Source: Streptomyces ficellus
Lineage (GTDB): Bacteria; Actinomycetota; Actinomycetes; Streptomycetales; Streptomycetaceae
Assembly (NCBI RefSeq): GCF_009739905.1
Contig: NZ_CP034279.1
Coordinates: 2,728,001 to 2,792,000 of the forward strand
Direction: 5' to 3'
DNA: 64,000 bases
This document shows positions 8,841 through 17,085 of the stretch, in pieces. The position numbers and the translations under genes are program-made. Under the pieces are notes generated by a model. That model was not told where the DNA came from and did no database searches. It worked only from the letters and a program-made list of their open reading frames with translations. The stretch's first letter is position 1, and each line of letters starts with the position of its first letter.

Positions 8841-8893
8841 CGGGCGCGGACGCGTAGGCGTCCTGTCATGCCCCGTCCTGCCCGAACCCGGAC
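8841..8893 (+). promoter_or_regulatory. Putative attenuator with mutually exclusive hairpins
   Basis: GGACGC (8848-8853) can pair with GCGTCC (8858-8863) across a GTAG loop. The same left arm, extended to 8841, can instead pair with CGTCCTGCCCG (8874-8884). That distal arm can in turn pair with GGAC at 8890-8893, next to the ABC-F ribosome site. Competing pairings of this type are the hallmark of a terminator/antiterminator or site-sequestering leader. Confidence 0.5.
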
Positions 8894-8908
8894 ATCAGGG
8901 AAAGAACC

Positions 8909-10525
8909 ATGCGTGTTTCCGCCCACGATCCCTCTCAGCTCACCGTCAAGGACGTCTCCAAGGCGTACGGGGACAGGTCCGTCCTCGACGGTGTCACCTT
9001 CACCGTCCGCCCCGGCGAGAAGCTCGGCGTCATCGGGGAGAACGGCTCCGGCAAGTCCACCCTGCTGCGGCTGCTCGCGGGCCGCGAGGCCCCCGACGGC
9101 GGTGAGGTGACGGTCCGCTTCCCCGGCGGGGTGGCCCATCTCGCGCAGACGCTGGACCTCGACCCGGCCGCGACCGTGCGGGACGCCGTGGACGCCTCGC
9201 TCGCCGAGCTGCGGGCGATGGAACGGCGGCTGCGGGACGCGGAGGCGGCCCTCGCGGACGCCTCGGAAGCGGAACTGGCCGCCTACGGCGAGCTGTTGAG
9301 CGCGTACGAGGAGCGCGGCGGCTACCAGGCGGACGCCCGCGTCGACGCCGCCCTGCACGGGCTGGGCGTCGGGCACGTCGACCGGGGGCGGCGGCTCGGG
9401 TCGCTGTCCGGCGGCGAGCAGTCGCGCCTGGCGCTGGCCTGCGCGCTGGCCTCGGGCGCGGAGCTGCTGCTGCTGGACGAGCCGACCAACCACCTCGACG
9501 CGCGGGCCACCGGCTGGCTGGAGGAGCGGCTGCGGGCGCACCGCGGCACGGTGCTGGCCGTGACGCACGACCGGCTGTTCCTGGAGGCGGTCGCCACCGC
9601 GATCCTGGAGGTGGACCGGGACACCCGGGCGGTGACCCGCTACGGCGACGGCTGGGCCGGCTACCGGACGGCGAAGGCCGCCGCCCGCCGGCGCTGGGAG
9701 CTGGACCACCAGGAGTGGCTGGACGACGTGGCGGCGACCGAGGCCCTGGTGGAGGCGGCCGGGCAGCGGCTGGCCGCGTCGGGCAAGGACCCGCGCCAGG
9801 GCTTCGGCAAGCACCGGAGGTCGCACGAGGCGAAGCTGTCCGGCCGGGTCGGCGCGGCGCGCCGGCGGCTGGACCGGCTGCGGCGCGAGCCGGTGCCGGC
9901 GCCGCCGCGGCCGTTGCGGTTCGCGCCCCGGCTGGTGGCGGAGCACATCGAGGACGTGGCGGTGGAGCTGGAGGGCGTGGTCGTCGGCGACCGGCTGGAG
10001 GTGGCGGACCTGACCGTCGGGGCGGGCGACCGGCTGCTGGTGACCGGCCCGAACGGGGCCGGGAAGACGACCCTGTTGCGGGTGATCGCCGGGGACCTGC
10101 GCCCGGACGCGGGCACCGTGCGCCGCCCGGCGCGGGTGGGCTACCTGCCGCAGGAGCTGCCCGCGCGGCCGTCGCGCCGGCCCCTGCTGGCGGCGTACGC
10201 GGCGGGCCGCCCGGGTGTCCCGGAGGACCACGCGGAGGAGCTGATGGCGCTGGGGCTGTTCCGGGAGGAGGACCTGCCGGTGCCGCTTGCCGACCTGTCC
10301 GTGGGCCAGCGGCGGCGGCTGGAGCTGGCCCGCCTGGTGACGCGCCCCGCGGACCTCCTCGTCCTGGACGAGCCGACGAACCACGTGGCGCCGGGCCTGG
10401 TGGAGGAGCTGGAGGAGGCGCTCGCCGCGTACGAGGGGGCGGTGGTCGTGGTGACGCACGACCGGCGCCTGTGCGGTTCCTTCCCCGGCGCGCGCCTGGA
10501 GCTGCGCGCCGGGCGGGCCGTCTGA
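8909..10525 (+). CDS. ABC-F family ATPase (ribosome protection type)
   Basis: Two ABC domains on one 538-residue chain with no membrane segment define the ABC-F family. Domain 1: Walker A GENGSGKST (43-51), signature LSGGEQSRLALA, Walker B LLLLDEPTNHLD. Domain 2: GPNGAGKTT, LSVGQRRRLELARL, LLVLDEPTNHV. Such proteins act on the ribosome, either dislodging peptidyl-transferase antibiotics (TlrC, LmrC, VmlR type) or tuning translation. The linker is long and basic (about 260-320, DPRQGFGKHRRSHEAKLSGR). The regulated leader upstream favours an antibiotic-resistance role. ATG 8909 follows CAGGGAAAG. Confidence 0.9.
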   Translation: MRVSAHDPSQLTVKDVSKAYGDRSVLDGVTFTVRPGEKLGVIGENGSGKSTLLRLLAGREAPDGGEVTVRFPGGVAHLAQTLDLDPAATVRDAVDASLAELRAMERRLRDAEAALADASEAELAAYGELLSAYEERGGYQADARVDAALHGLGVGHVDRGRRLGSLSGGEQSRLALACALASGAELLLLDEPTNHLDARATGWLEERLRAHRGTVLAVTHDRLFLEAVATAILEVDRDTRAVTRYGDGWAGYRTAKAAARRRWELDHQEWLDDVAATEALVEAAGQRLAASGKDPRQGFGKHRRSHEAKLSGRVGAARRRLDRLRREPVPAPPRPLRFAPRLVAEHIEDVAVELEGVVVGDRLEVADLTVGAGDRLLVTGPNGAGKTTLLRVIAGDLRPDAGTVRRPARVGYLPQELPARPSRRPLLAAYAAGRPGVPEDHAEELMALGLFREEDLPVPLADLSVGQRRRLELARLVTRPADLLVLDEPTNHVAPGLVEELEEALAAYEGAVVVVTHDRRLCGSFPGARLELRAGRAV

Positions 10526-10559
10526 CCGCCTCCGGGGGCGCCGTCACGCGGGGGCGCGC

Positions 10560-10910
10560 TCAGGCGGCCTGGGCGGCCCGCAGGGCGGCCGCGGTGGCGG
10601 CGGCCTCGTACCCGGGGGCGACACCGTCGATGAGCAGGACGTCCCCGGTCATGTGCCGGGTGCGCATCGGGATGAGCCGCTGGTAGGCCTCGGAGTCGTA
10701 CCAGTCGCGCGCGTGGTCCAGGGACGGGAAGGCGATGACGACGAGGGCGGCGTCCCAGGTGCCCTCGCGGACCTCCCTGGCCGGCGCGCCGTGCACCAGG
10801 AAGCGGCCGCCGAAGGGGTCCAGGGTGGCCTGGACGCGCTCCATGTAGGTCAGGACCTCGTCGTCGAGCCGGGCAGGGCGCCGGAGGTTGCCGAGGGCGT
10901 ACGCGGTCAT
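10560..10910 (-). CDS. DUF1330 domain protein
   Basis: 116 residues of the DUF1330 ferredoxin-like fold: YALGNLRRPARLDDEVLTYMERVQATLDPFGGRFLVHG, then VVIAFPSLDHARDWYDSEAYQRLIPMR, the two conserved blocks. Biochemical role unknown. The ATG at 10910 is preferred because GAGGAGG lies just upstream; an upstream in-frame start lacks a site. Confidence 0.85.
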   Translation of the reverse strand: MTAYALGNLRRPARLDDEVLTYMERVQATLDPFGGRFLVHGAPAREVREGTWDAALVVIAFPSLDHARDWYDSEAYQRLIPMRTRHMTGDVLLIDGVAPGYEAAATAAALRAAQAA

Positions 10911-11016
10911 CTGGGGCCTCCTCGTGGGATCGGATGACCTCATGCTCCGGGAGGGGGCGCATGGCGTCGATTACCTGCGGGGTCATCGACGCCGTACCGC
11001 CGTTGCGCGTACGGCG

Positions 11017-11052
11017 AGGGCGGCGGCCCTCCGTGAGGAGGACCGCCGCCCT
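11017..11052. terminator. Terminator after the L,D-transpeptidase gene
   Basis: A 16-bp stem with one mismatch (11017-11032 with 11037-11052) and a GTGA loop, 64 bp beyond the stop codon of the minus-strand gene. Confidence 0.75.
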
Positions 11053-11115
11053 TTACCGTCCGCCTTCACCTGCCGTCCGGCGTGTGCCGTCCGCGTGCGT
11101 GCCGGATCCGGTGGC

Positions 11116-12381
11116 TCAGGCCGCGGAGCCGGCCTTCCACTCCGCCCAGCTCATGTTCCAGCCGTTGAGGCCGTTGTCCGGGGCGATGGTCTTGTCCTTG
11201 GAGTTCTTGACGACGACGACGTCACCGACGATCGAGTTGTCGAAGAACCAGGCGCCCGGCTGGCTCGGGTCGTCCGCGCCCTTGGCGTCGTTCAGGCCCA
11301 CGCAGCCGTGGCTGGTGTTGACGTTGCCGAAGATGGAGTCGGAGCCCCAGTAGTTGCCGTGGATGAAGGTGCCCGAGGTGGACAGCCGCATGGCGTGCGG
11401 CACGTCCTTGATGTCGTACTCGCCCTTGCCGTCCTTCTTGGTGAAGCCGACGGTCGAGCCGTCCATCCGGGTCTCCTTGAACTTCTCGGAGATCACCATC
11501 TGGCCGTTGTAGGTGGGGTTCTCGGGGGCGCCGGCGGAAATCGGGATGGTCTTGACCGTCTTGCCGTCCTGGGTGACCGTCATGGTCTTGGCGGCGGCGT
11601 CCACGGTGGAGACCTGGTTGCGGCCGATGGTGAAGGTGACGGTCTTCTGCTGGACGCCGTAGACGCCGTCGGCGCCCTGGACGCCGTCGAGGTCCAGCTT
11701 GAGGGTGACCTTGGAGCCCTCGGCCCAGTAGTCCTCGGGGCGGAAGTCCAGGCGCTGGTTGTTGAACCAGTGGCCGACGACCTCCTGGCCGCTGGAGGAC
11801 GACACGGTGATGCCGGACTGGACGGCCTTCTTGTCCGTGATCGGCTTGTTGAAGTTGATCGAGACGGGCATGCCGACGCCGACCGTGGAGCCGTCCTCGG
11901 GGGTGTAGTTCCCGATGAAGCTGTTCTCCTTCGACACGGTGGTGAAGGAGGAGTTCTCGTGGGCCTCGCGGCCCTCGGCGTCCTTCGCCGTGACGGCGAT
12001 CTTGTAGACGGTGGCCCGCTCCAGCTGCTCGCTGGGCTTCCAGCTCTTGTTGTCGGCCGACATCTCGCCCTTGACGGCCGTGCCGTCCGGGGCGGTCATC
12101 GTGACCTGCGTGAGCGTGCCCTCGCTGACGGTCACCTTGGCGTCGTCGTTGATGCCGGCGTTCTGGGTGCCGTTCTTCGGCGTGATCGCTATTCGGGCCT
12201 GGGAGGCGTCCTTCGCCGCCGCGGCGTCGACCTGGGACTGTGACGTCTTCGAGCCCTCGGAGGCGTCGGACTTGTCCTCGCCGCCGTTGCAGGCCGTGAG
12301 CACCAGTACGCCGCCGAGCAGTGCGGACGCGGCCGCCAGGCCCCTGCGCCGCTTGCTGTCCGTCATCACACGCTTCTCCAT
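11116..12381 (-). CDS. Lipoprotein L,D-transpeptidase (YkuD) with Ig-like domains
   Basis: Exported peptidoglycan cross-linking enzyme that forms 3-3 links. The N-terminus is a lipoprotein signal with lipobox LTAC. Two Ig-like domains follow (about 50-250), then the YkuD domain with catalytic HGNYWGSDSIFG and SHGCVGLNDAKG (Cys near residue 360). This layout is that of the mycobacterial LdtMt2 type. The length of 421 residues is normal. The start is ATG 12381 or ATG 12366. Confidence 0.92.
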   Translation of the reverse strand: MEKRVMTDSKRRRGLAAASALLGGVLVLTACNGGEDKSDASEGSKTSQSQVDAAAAKDASQARIAITPKNGTQNAGINDDAKVTVSEGTLTQVTMTAPDGTAVKGEMSADNKSWKPSEQLERATVYKIAVTAKDAEGREAHENSSFTTVSKENSFIGNYTPEDGSTVGVGMPVSINFNKPITDKKAVQSGITVSSSSGQEVVGHWFNNQRLDFRPEDYWAEGSKVTLKLDLDGVQGADGVYGVQQKTVTFTIGRNQVSTVDAAAKTMTVTQDGKTVKTIPISAGAPENPTYNGQMVISEKFKETRMDGSTVGFTKKDGKGEYDIKDVPHAMRLSTSGTFIHGNYWGSDSIFGNVNTSHGCVGLNDAKGADDPSQPGAWFFDNSIVGDVVVVKNSKDKTIAPDNGLNGWNMSWAEWKAGSAA

Positions 12382-12607
12382 CGTCGCCGAACCCCTGCCA
12401 ACTGTCTCAACAACACCCATAACTACCCGTCCCGTTCCCCATCCGGCACGGATGTGGGGAACACCACTGATCGACGCGGATCGGGGAGCCGTTGGTTCCC
12501 GATCCTCCCGGAGTGGGCTTCCGGCCCACGGGCGCGCGTGAAACGGGCCCCGGACGCGCCCCGCGGCGGCGGCGGTCCGGGACCCGGAGCGTGTCGCAGG
12601 TCACACG

Positions 12608-12949
12608 CTACGGCCGTACGTCGTCGAGGTGATCCTCATCATCCTCCTCGTCCAGGTCCCACATGTCCCCGTCGGGGTCGTGGTCGACCTGCTCGCTGGT
12701 CCACGACGCCTGGGCGAGTTCGACGCCCGGCACCTGACCGACGAGGTCGACCGGCTCGACGAGGTACGCGAGAGCTTCCGCTTCGTCTTCTCGTACCGCG
12801 GACCGGGCGTGTGTACGCTCCTCGTCGGGCATGAATTCGTCGGCTTCCACGCGGTCCAGCGCGGCTCCGGTGAGTTGATCGTTGTCCGTCACTTCCAGCA
12901 GCAGTTCCACCCGAAGGCGCACATACCGTGATGTCTCAGCAGGACTCAT
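12608..12949 (-). CDS. Conserved acidic hypothetical protein
   Basis: 113 residues, conserved in Streptomyces as I recall but without a known function. It begins MSPAETSRYVRLRVELLLEV and ends in a strongly acidic tail (DLDEEDDEDHLDD). No signal peptide or TM helix. The ribosome site is weak and a longer start is possible. A smaller ORF on the opposite strand across the same DNA looks like a shadow. Confidence 0.65.
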   Translation of the reverse strand: MSPAETSRYVRLRVELLLEVTDNDQLTGAALDRVEADEFMPDEERTHARSAVREDEAEALAYLVEPVDLVGQVPGVELAQASWTSEQVDHDPDGDMWDLDEEDDEDHLDDVRP

Positions 12950-13055
12950 ATGACGGAGCGTAAGCCGCTGGGACTCACGACTTTCCCGCGACCCGCTGTG
13001 TTCATTAGCATCGTCGCAACCACCAATTCTCGGTTCCGCAAGGGGATCTGAATCT

Positions 13056-13331
13056 GTGTCCGTCGCACGTCGACCGCTGCTGACCGCCACCGCCGCCGGG
13101 ACCCTGCTGGGCGCGCTGTGGTTCGTCCCTTCGGCCAACGCCACCGTTGAACGGCCACCCGCGCAGGCGCAGGAGACGAGATCGTCCGGCTCCGCGCAGC
13201 AGGACCTCGCGCTCGCCGACACCGGCGGCGTGGACACCACCCCGTACCTCGTGGGCGGCGCCGCGTTCCTGGGCGTCGGCACGGGTCTGGTGGCCTTCGC
13301 CGTACGACGAGGGGCGCACACCGCCTGGTGA
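13056..13331 (+). CDS. Small sortase-anchored surface protein (LAXTG type)
   Basis: 91 residues: a signal peptide (about 1-29, ending SANA), a short hydrophilic stretch, then the sorting signal LADTG followed by a hydrophobic segment (YLVGGAAFLGVGTGLVAFAV) and a terminal RRGAHTAW. LAXTG is the motif of Streptomyces class E sortases, which anchor the chaplins. The exposed part is only about 35 residues, so it is an anchor with very little cargo. GTG 13056 follows AAGGGGA. Divergent from the acidic hypothetical gene. Confidence 0.75.
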   Translation: MSVARRPLLTATAAGTLLGALWFVPSANATVERPPAQAQETRSSGSAQQDLALADTGGVDTTPYLVGGAAFLGVGTGLVAFAVRRGAHTAW

Positions 13332-13373
13332 CGGCGCGCGCCCCGCGCGTGTGGCCCGTGGTGGGCCCGGTGG

Positions 13374-14921
13374 TCAGGCCAGCGGGCCGGTGACCTTCTC
13401 GACGGCCTCGACGAGTCCGCCCTCGCGTACGAACGCGTCGGCGGCCTCCAGGTCGGGGGCGAGGAAACGATCCGGCCCGGGGCCCTGGACGCCGGCGGCG
13501 CGCAGCGCCTCGATGGCGGCGCGGGAGGCGGGCGCGGGGGTGAGCCCGTCGCGCAGCTCGATGGCCCGGGTCGCGGCGTACAGCTCCACGGCGATGATCC
13601 GGCCGAGGTTGCCGACGGCGGTGCGCAGCTTGCGGGCGGCCGACCAGCCCATGGAGACGTGGTCCTCCTGCATGGCGGAGGACGGGATGGAGTCGGCGGA
13701 GGCCGGGACGGCGAGCCGCTTCAGCTCGCTGACCAGGGCGGCCTGGGTGTACTGGGCGATCATCAGGCCGGAGTCGACGCCCGCGTCGTCGGCGAGGAAC
13801 GGCGGCAGGCCGTGGGAGCGGTTCTTGTCCAGCAGCCGGTCGGTGCGGCGCTCGGCGATGGAGCCGAGGTCGGCGGCGGCGATGGCGAGGAAGTCCAGCA
13901 CGTAGGCGACGGGCGCGCCGTGGAAGTTGCCGTTGGACTCGACGCGGCCGTCGGGCAGGACGACCGGGTTGTCGACGGCGGAGGCCAGTTCGCGCTCGGC
14001 GACGAGCCGGGCGTGCGCCATGGTGTCGCGTCCCGCGCCGGCGACCTGGGGGGCGCAGCGCACGGAGTAGGCGTCCTGGACGCGCGGCGCCTCGTCCTGC
14101 TGGAAGTGGCCGGTGAGCTCGGAGCCGTCGAGGACGGCGAGCATGTTGGCGGCCGCGGCGCCCTGGCCGGGGTGGGGGCGGATGGCGTGCAGCTCGGGCG
14201 CGAGGACCTTCTCGGTGCCGAGGAGGGCCTCCAGCGACAGGGCTGCGGTGATGTCGGCGGACTTGTAGAGCCGTTCGAGGTCCGCGAGGGCCATGACCAG
14301 CATGCCGAGCATGCCGTCGGTGCCGTTGAGGAGGGCGAGGCCCTCCTTCTCGCGCAGCTCGACGGGGGCGATGTTGTGCTCGGCGAGCAGCTCGCCGGCG
14401 GGGCGGACGCGCCCGTCGGGGCCTTCGGCGTCGCCCTCGCCCATCAGGGTGAGCGCGCAGTGGCTGAGCGGCGCGAGGTCGCCGGAGCAGCCGAGGGAGC
14501 CGTACTCGTGGACGACCGGGGTGATCCCGGCGTTCAGCACGTCCGCCATGGTCTGCGCGACCTGGGGGCGGACGCCGGTGCGGCCCGAGCAGACGGTCTT
14601 CAGCCGCAGGAACATCAGCGCCCGCACGACCTCGCGCTCGACGGGCGCGCCCATGCCGGCGGCGTGGGAGCGGACGATGTTGCGCTGGAGCCGGGCGCGC
14701 AGGTCGGGGCTGATGTGCCGGGTGGCGAGCGCTCCGAAGCCGGTCGACACGCCGTAGACGGGCTCGGGCTTGGCGGCGAGGGCGTCGACGATCTCACGGG
14801 CCTTGGCAAGCGCGCCGAGGGCCTCCGCGGAGAGCTCGACACGGGCGTTGCCGCGGGCCACGGCGATGACGTCCTGGGCGGTGGTACCGGACGTCCCCAC
14901 CACGACTGTGTGCATATCCAT
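13374..14921 (-). CDS. hutH: Histidine ammonia-lyase
   Basis: Converts histidine to urocanate and ammonia, the first step of histidine use. The 515-residue chain has the MIO-forming tripeptide in GSLGCSGDLAPLSH (C145-S146-G147); the cofactor is here made from Cys-Ser-Gly instead of Ala-Ser-Gly, which I recall as usual in Streptomyces HutH. Other family segments are VYGVSTGFG and a C-terminal QEDHVSMG block. ATG 14921 or 14915 may be used; no clear ribosome site. No other hut genes lie next to it. Confidence 0.93.
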   Translation of the reverse strand: MDMHTVVVGTSGTTAQDVIAVARGNARVELSAEALGALAKAREIVDALAAKPEPVYGVSTGFGALATRHISPDLRARLQRNIVRSHAAGMGAPVEREVVRALMFLRLKTVCSGRTGVRPQVAQTMADVLNAGITPVVHEYGSLGCSGDLAPLSHCALTLMGEGDAEGPDGRVRPAGELLAEHNIAPVELREKEGLALLNGTDGMLGMLVMALADLERLYKSADITAALSLEALLGTEKVLAPELHAIRPHPGQGAAAANMLAVLDGSELTGHFQQDEAPRVQDAYSVRCAPQVAGAGRDTMAHARLVAERELASAVDNPVVLPDGRVESNGNFHGAPVAYVLDFLAIAAADLGSIAERRTDRLLDKNRSHGLPPFLADDAGVDSGLMIAQYTQAALVSELKRLAVPASADSIPSSAMQEDHVSMGWSAARKLRTAVGNLGRIIAVELYAATRAIELRDGLTPAPASRAAIEALRAAGVQGPGPDRFLAPDLEAADAFVREGGLVEAVEKVTGPLA

Positions 14922-14979
14922 ATTCAGCAGCGTACGGACTGAATCCCAACGTGTCACTACCCCGCTTCCCAGGAGCCCC

Positions 14980-16227
14980 TTACGCCTCTTCGGCCCCCTT
15001 GGCCCCCTCGACCCCGTCCGCTCCGGAAGAGCCGACCTCGCCGGATGGTCCGCCCGGCGGCGGAAGCTCCGCGAGGGCCGCCGGGGTGGGCGGCGCGTCG
15101 CGGAAGCTGCGGCGGTCGCGGGAGGCGGCCGGGGGGTGGTCCGCCAGCGCGACCACCGTGCCGTCACGGCCGGCCACCACCGGCTTGGGCGAGCGGGCGG
15201 CCTTGGCCCGGTACTGGGCCGCGTCCGCCAGCCGGAACAGGCGCCGCGCCGACTGCACCGGGCCGATCGGGTCGCCCGTCGACGCCACCCCACACGCCAC
15301 GCCCTCGCCCAGCTCCAGGTCACCGGCGCGCACGCACAGCTCCTCCGCGGCGGCCACCACCTCGTCCGCCTCCGGCCCGACCGACACCAGGCAGAACTCG
15401 TCACCGCCCAGCCGCGCCGCCAGCGCGCCCGGCAGCATCGCCCCGCAGTACGACAGGACCGAGCCGAACCGCTCCAGCAGCCGGTCGCCCACCGCGTGCC
15501 CATGGGTGTCGTTGACGCGCTTGAGGCCGTTGAGGTCGCAGACCACCAGGCTGACCACCGTCCCGTCCGCCAGAAAGCGCTCGACGGCCTCGTCCAGCCG
15601 CATGTCGACCGCCCGCCGGTTGGCGAGCCCGGTCAGCGGGTCGGTGAACGCCAGCCTGCGGACCTCCTCCAGCCGCTCCGTCTGCGCGATCCCCGCCGCG
15701 ACGACCGCCGCGAGCACGGTCGCGAAGTCGGCGTCGTGGCGGTCGAAGACCGGCGCCCCGACGGGCCGGGCCACGTACAGCTCGCCCCACGCCCTCCCGT
15801 GCATCACTATCGGCGCCACGACGCAGGCGCCCCGGCCCCGCCGCCGCAGGGCGGCCACCCGGCCGCGCAGGGCCGCGTACCCCTGACCGTCGAGCGCGTC
15901 CGGCCCTTCGGCGGTCTCCACCCAGGCGTTGGGCTCGCCGCCGCCCGCCCACCGCTCGTGCAGGAACTCGGTGATCTCGGAGAACTGGTGGACCGGGTAC
16001 GTCTCGGCGTCCGGGAACTCCTCCTCGTCCGGCGCCCGGGCACCCTCGTTCACCAGCACCTTGAGCCGGCCGAGCTCGCGCTCCCACATCGAGAGCGCGG
16101 CGAACGACCCCCCGAGCGCGTTGCGTGCGCCCAGCGCGGCCGCCCGCCAGGTCTCGCGCGGAGTGTGCGCCGACGCCATGGCCTGCGCGAGCGCCACTAC
16201 AGCACGTAGCCGGACATCCTCACCCAT
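14980..16227 (-). CDS. GAF-GGDEF diguanylate cyclase
   Basis: Soluble 415-residue protein: a GAF-like sensor domain (about 20-185, ending in VVAAGIAQTERLEEV) joined to a GGDEF domain (191-360). The active-site motif GGDEF is intact at 274-278, and DLNGLKRVNDTHGHAVGD precedes it, so c-di-GMP synthesis is expected. The RxxD inhibitory site is absent (GALA occupies its place), so product feedback is not expected. c-di-GMP holds back sporulation in Streptomyces through BldD. A GAGGA site precedes ATG 16227. Confidence 0.9.
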   Translation of the reverse strand: MGEDVRLRAVVALAQAMASAHTPRETWRAAALGARNALGGSFAALSMWERELGRLKVLVNEGARAPDEEEFPDAETYPVHQFSEITEFLHERWAGGGEPNAWVETAEGPDALDGQGYAALRGRVAALRRRGRGACVVAPIVMHGRAWGELYVARPVGAPVFDRHDADFATVLAAVVAAGIAQTERLEEVRRLAFTDPLTGLANRRAVDMRLDEAVERFLADGTVVSLVVCDLNGLKRVNDTHGHAVGDRLLERFGSVLSYCGAMLPGALAARLGGDEFCLVSVGPEADEVVAAAEELCVRAGDLELGEGVACGVASTGDPIGPVQSARRLFRLADAAQYRAKAARSPKPVVAGRDGTVVALADHPPAASRDRRSFRDAPPTPAALAELPPPGGPSGEVGSSGADGVEGAKGAEEA

Positions 16228-16257
16228 TCCTCAAGCTTAGGGAGGATCCTCGACTTT

Positions 16258-17046
16258 TCACTCCCCGGGCCACTCCGGCTTCCGCTTCTCGTTGAAGGCC
16301 GCCACGCCCTCGGCCCGGTCGCCCGAGAAGGCCACCGACCGCCACGCCGCGTCCTCGACCTCCAGGCCCGCCCTGAGGTCCAGGCCCTGCCCGAGCCGCA
16401 TCGCGCGCTTGGCGGCCCGCAGCCCGACCGGCGAGTTGGCGGCGATCCGGGCGGCCAGCTCCAGGGCGCCCTCCGTGGCGTCACCGGCCAGCCGGTCGAC
16501 CAGGCCGAGCGAGAGCGCCTCGTCCGCCGCCACGCGCCGGGCGGTGAACACCAGCTCCGCCGCCCGCGCGGCCCCGACCCGGCGCGGCAGCAGCTGCGTA
16601 CCGCCGCCGCCCGGGATGACGCCCACCGACACCTCGGGGAGTCCGACGACCGTCGTCGCGTCGGCCACGATCAGGTCGCAGGCGAGGGCCAGCTCGAACC
16701 CGCCGCCCAGCGCGAAGCCGTGCACGGCGGCGACCGTCGGCATCGGCAGCTCCAGCACACCGGTGTAGGCGCCGCGCGCGACCGGCCGCTGGCGCACCAG
16801 CTCGGCGTCCGTGAAGGAGTTGCGCTCCTTGAGGTCGGCGCCGACGCAGAACGCCTTGTCGTTGGAGGAGGTCAGCACGGTCACGCGCACCGACGGATCG
16901 GCGGCCAGCGCGGCACAGGCGGCGCCGATGGAGCGGGCCATCTCCGTCGACACGGCGTTCATCGCCTTGGGCCGGTCGAGCACCAGCTCGGCGACGTGAC
17001 CCTGGTGACGAACTGCGACGAATTCCCCGAAGCGCTGCTCGGACAT
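16258..17046 (-). CDS. Enoyl-CoA hydratase/isomerase family protein
   Basis: 262-residue crotonase fold protein with the oxyanion-hole segments NDKAFCVGADLKE and HGFALGGGFELALACDLIVA, and the C-terminal FSGDRAEGVAAFNEKRKPEW. The Glu of GADLKER and the region PEVSVGVIPGGGGTQ fit a hydratase. Likely role in fatty-acid or branched-chain acyl-CoA oxidation. ATG 17046 has GGGAGG 11 bases upstream. Confidence 0.88.
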   Translation of the reverse strand: MSEQRFGEFVAVRHQGHVAELVLDRPKAMNAVSTEMARSIGAACAALAADPSVRVTVLTSSNDKAFCVGADLKERNSFTDAELVRQRPVARGAYTGVLELPMPTVAAVHGFALGGGFELALACDLIVADATTVVGLPEVSVGVIPGGGGTQLLPRRVGAARAAELVFTARRVAADEALSLGLVDRLAGDATEGALELAARIAANSPVGLRAAKRAMRLGQGLDLRAGLEVEDAAWRSVAFSGDRAEGVAAFNEKRKPEWPGE

Positions 17047-17085
17047 GCGTGACACACCCTCCCGGTTAACGAACGTTAGCGACCG

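Noticed and set aside
12629..12931. Plus-strand ORF starting MILIILLVQVPHVPVGVVV
   Set aside because: The hydrophobic start is antisense to the acidic tail of the minus-strand conserved protein; no ribosome site.
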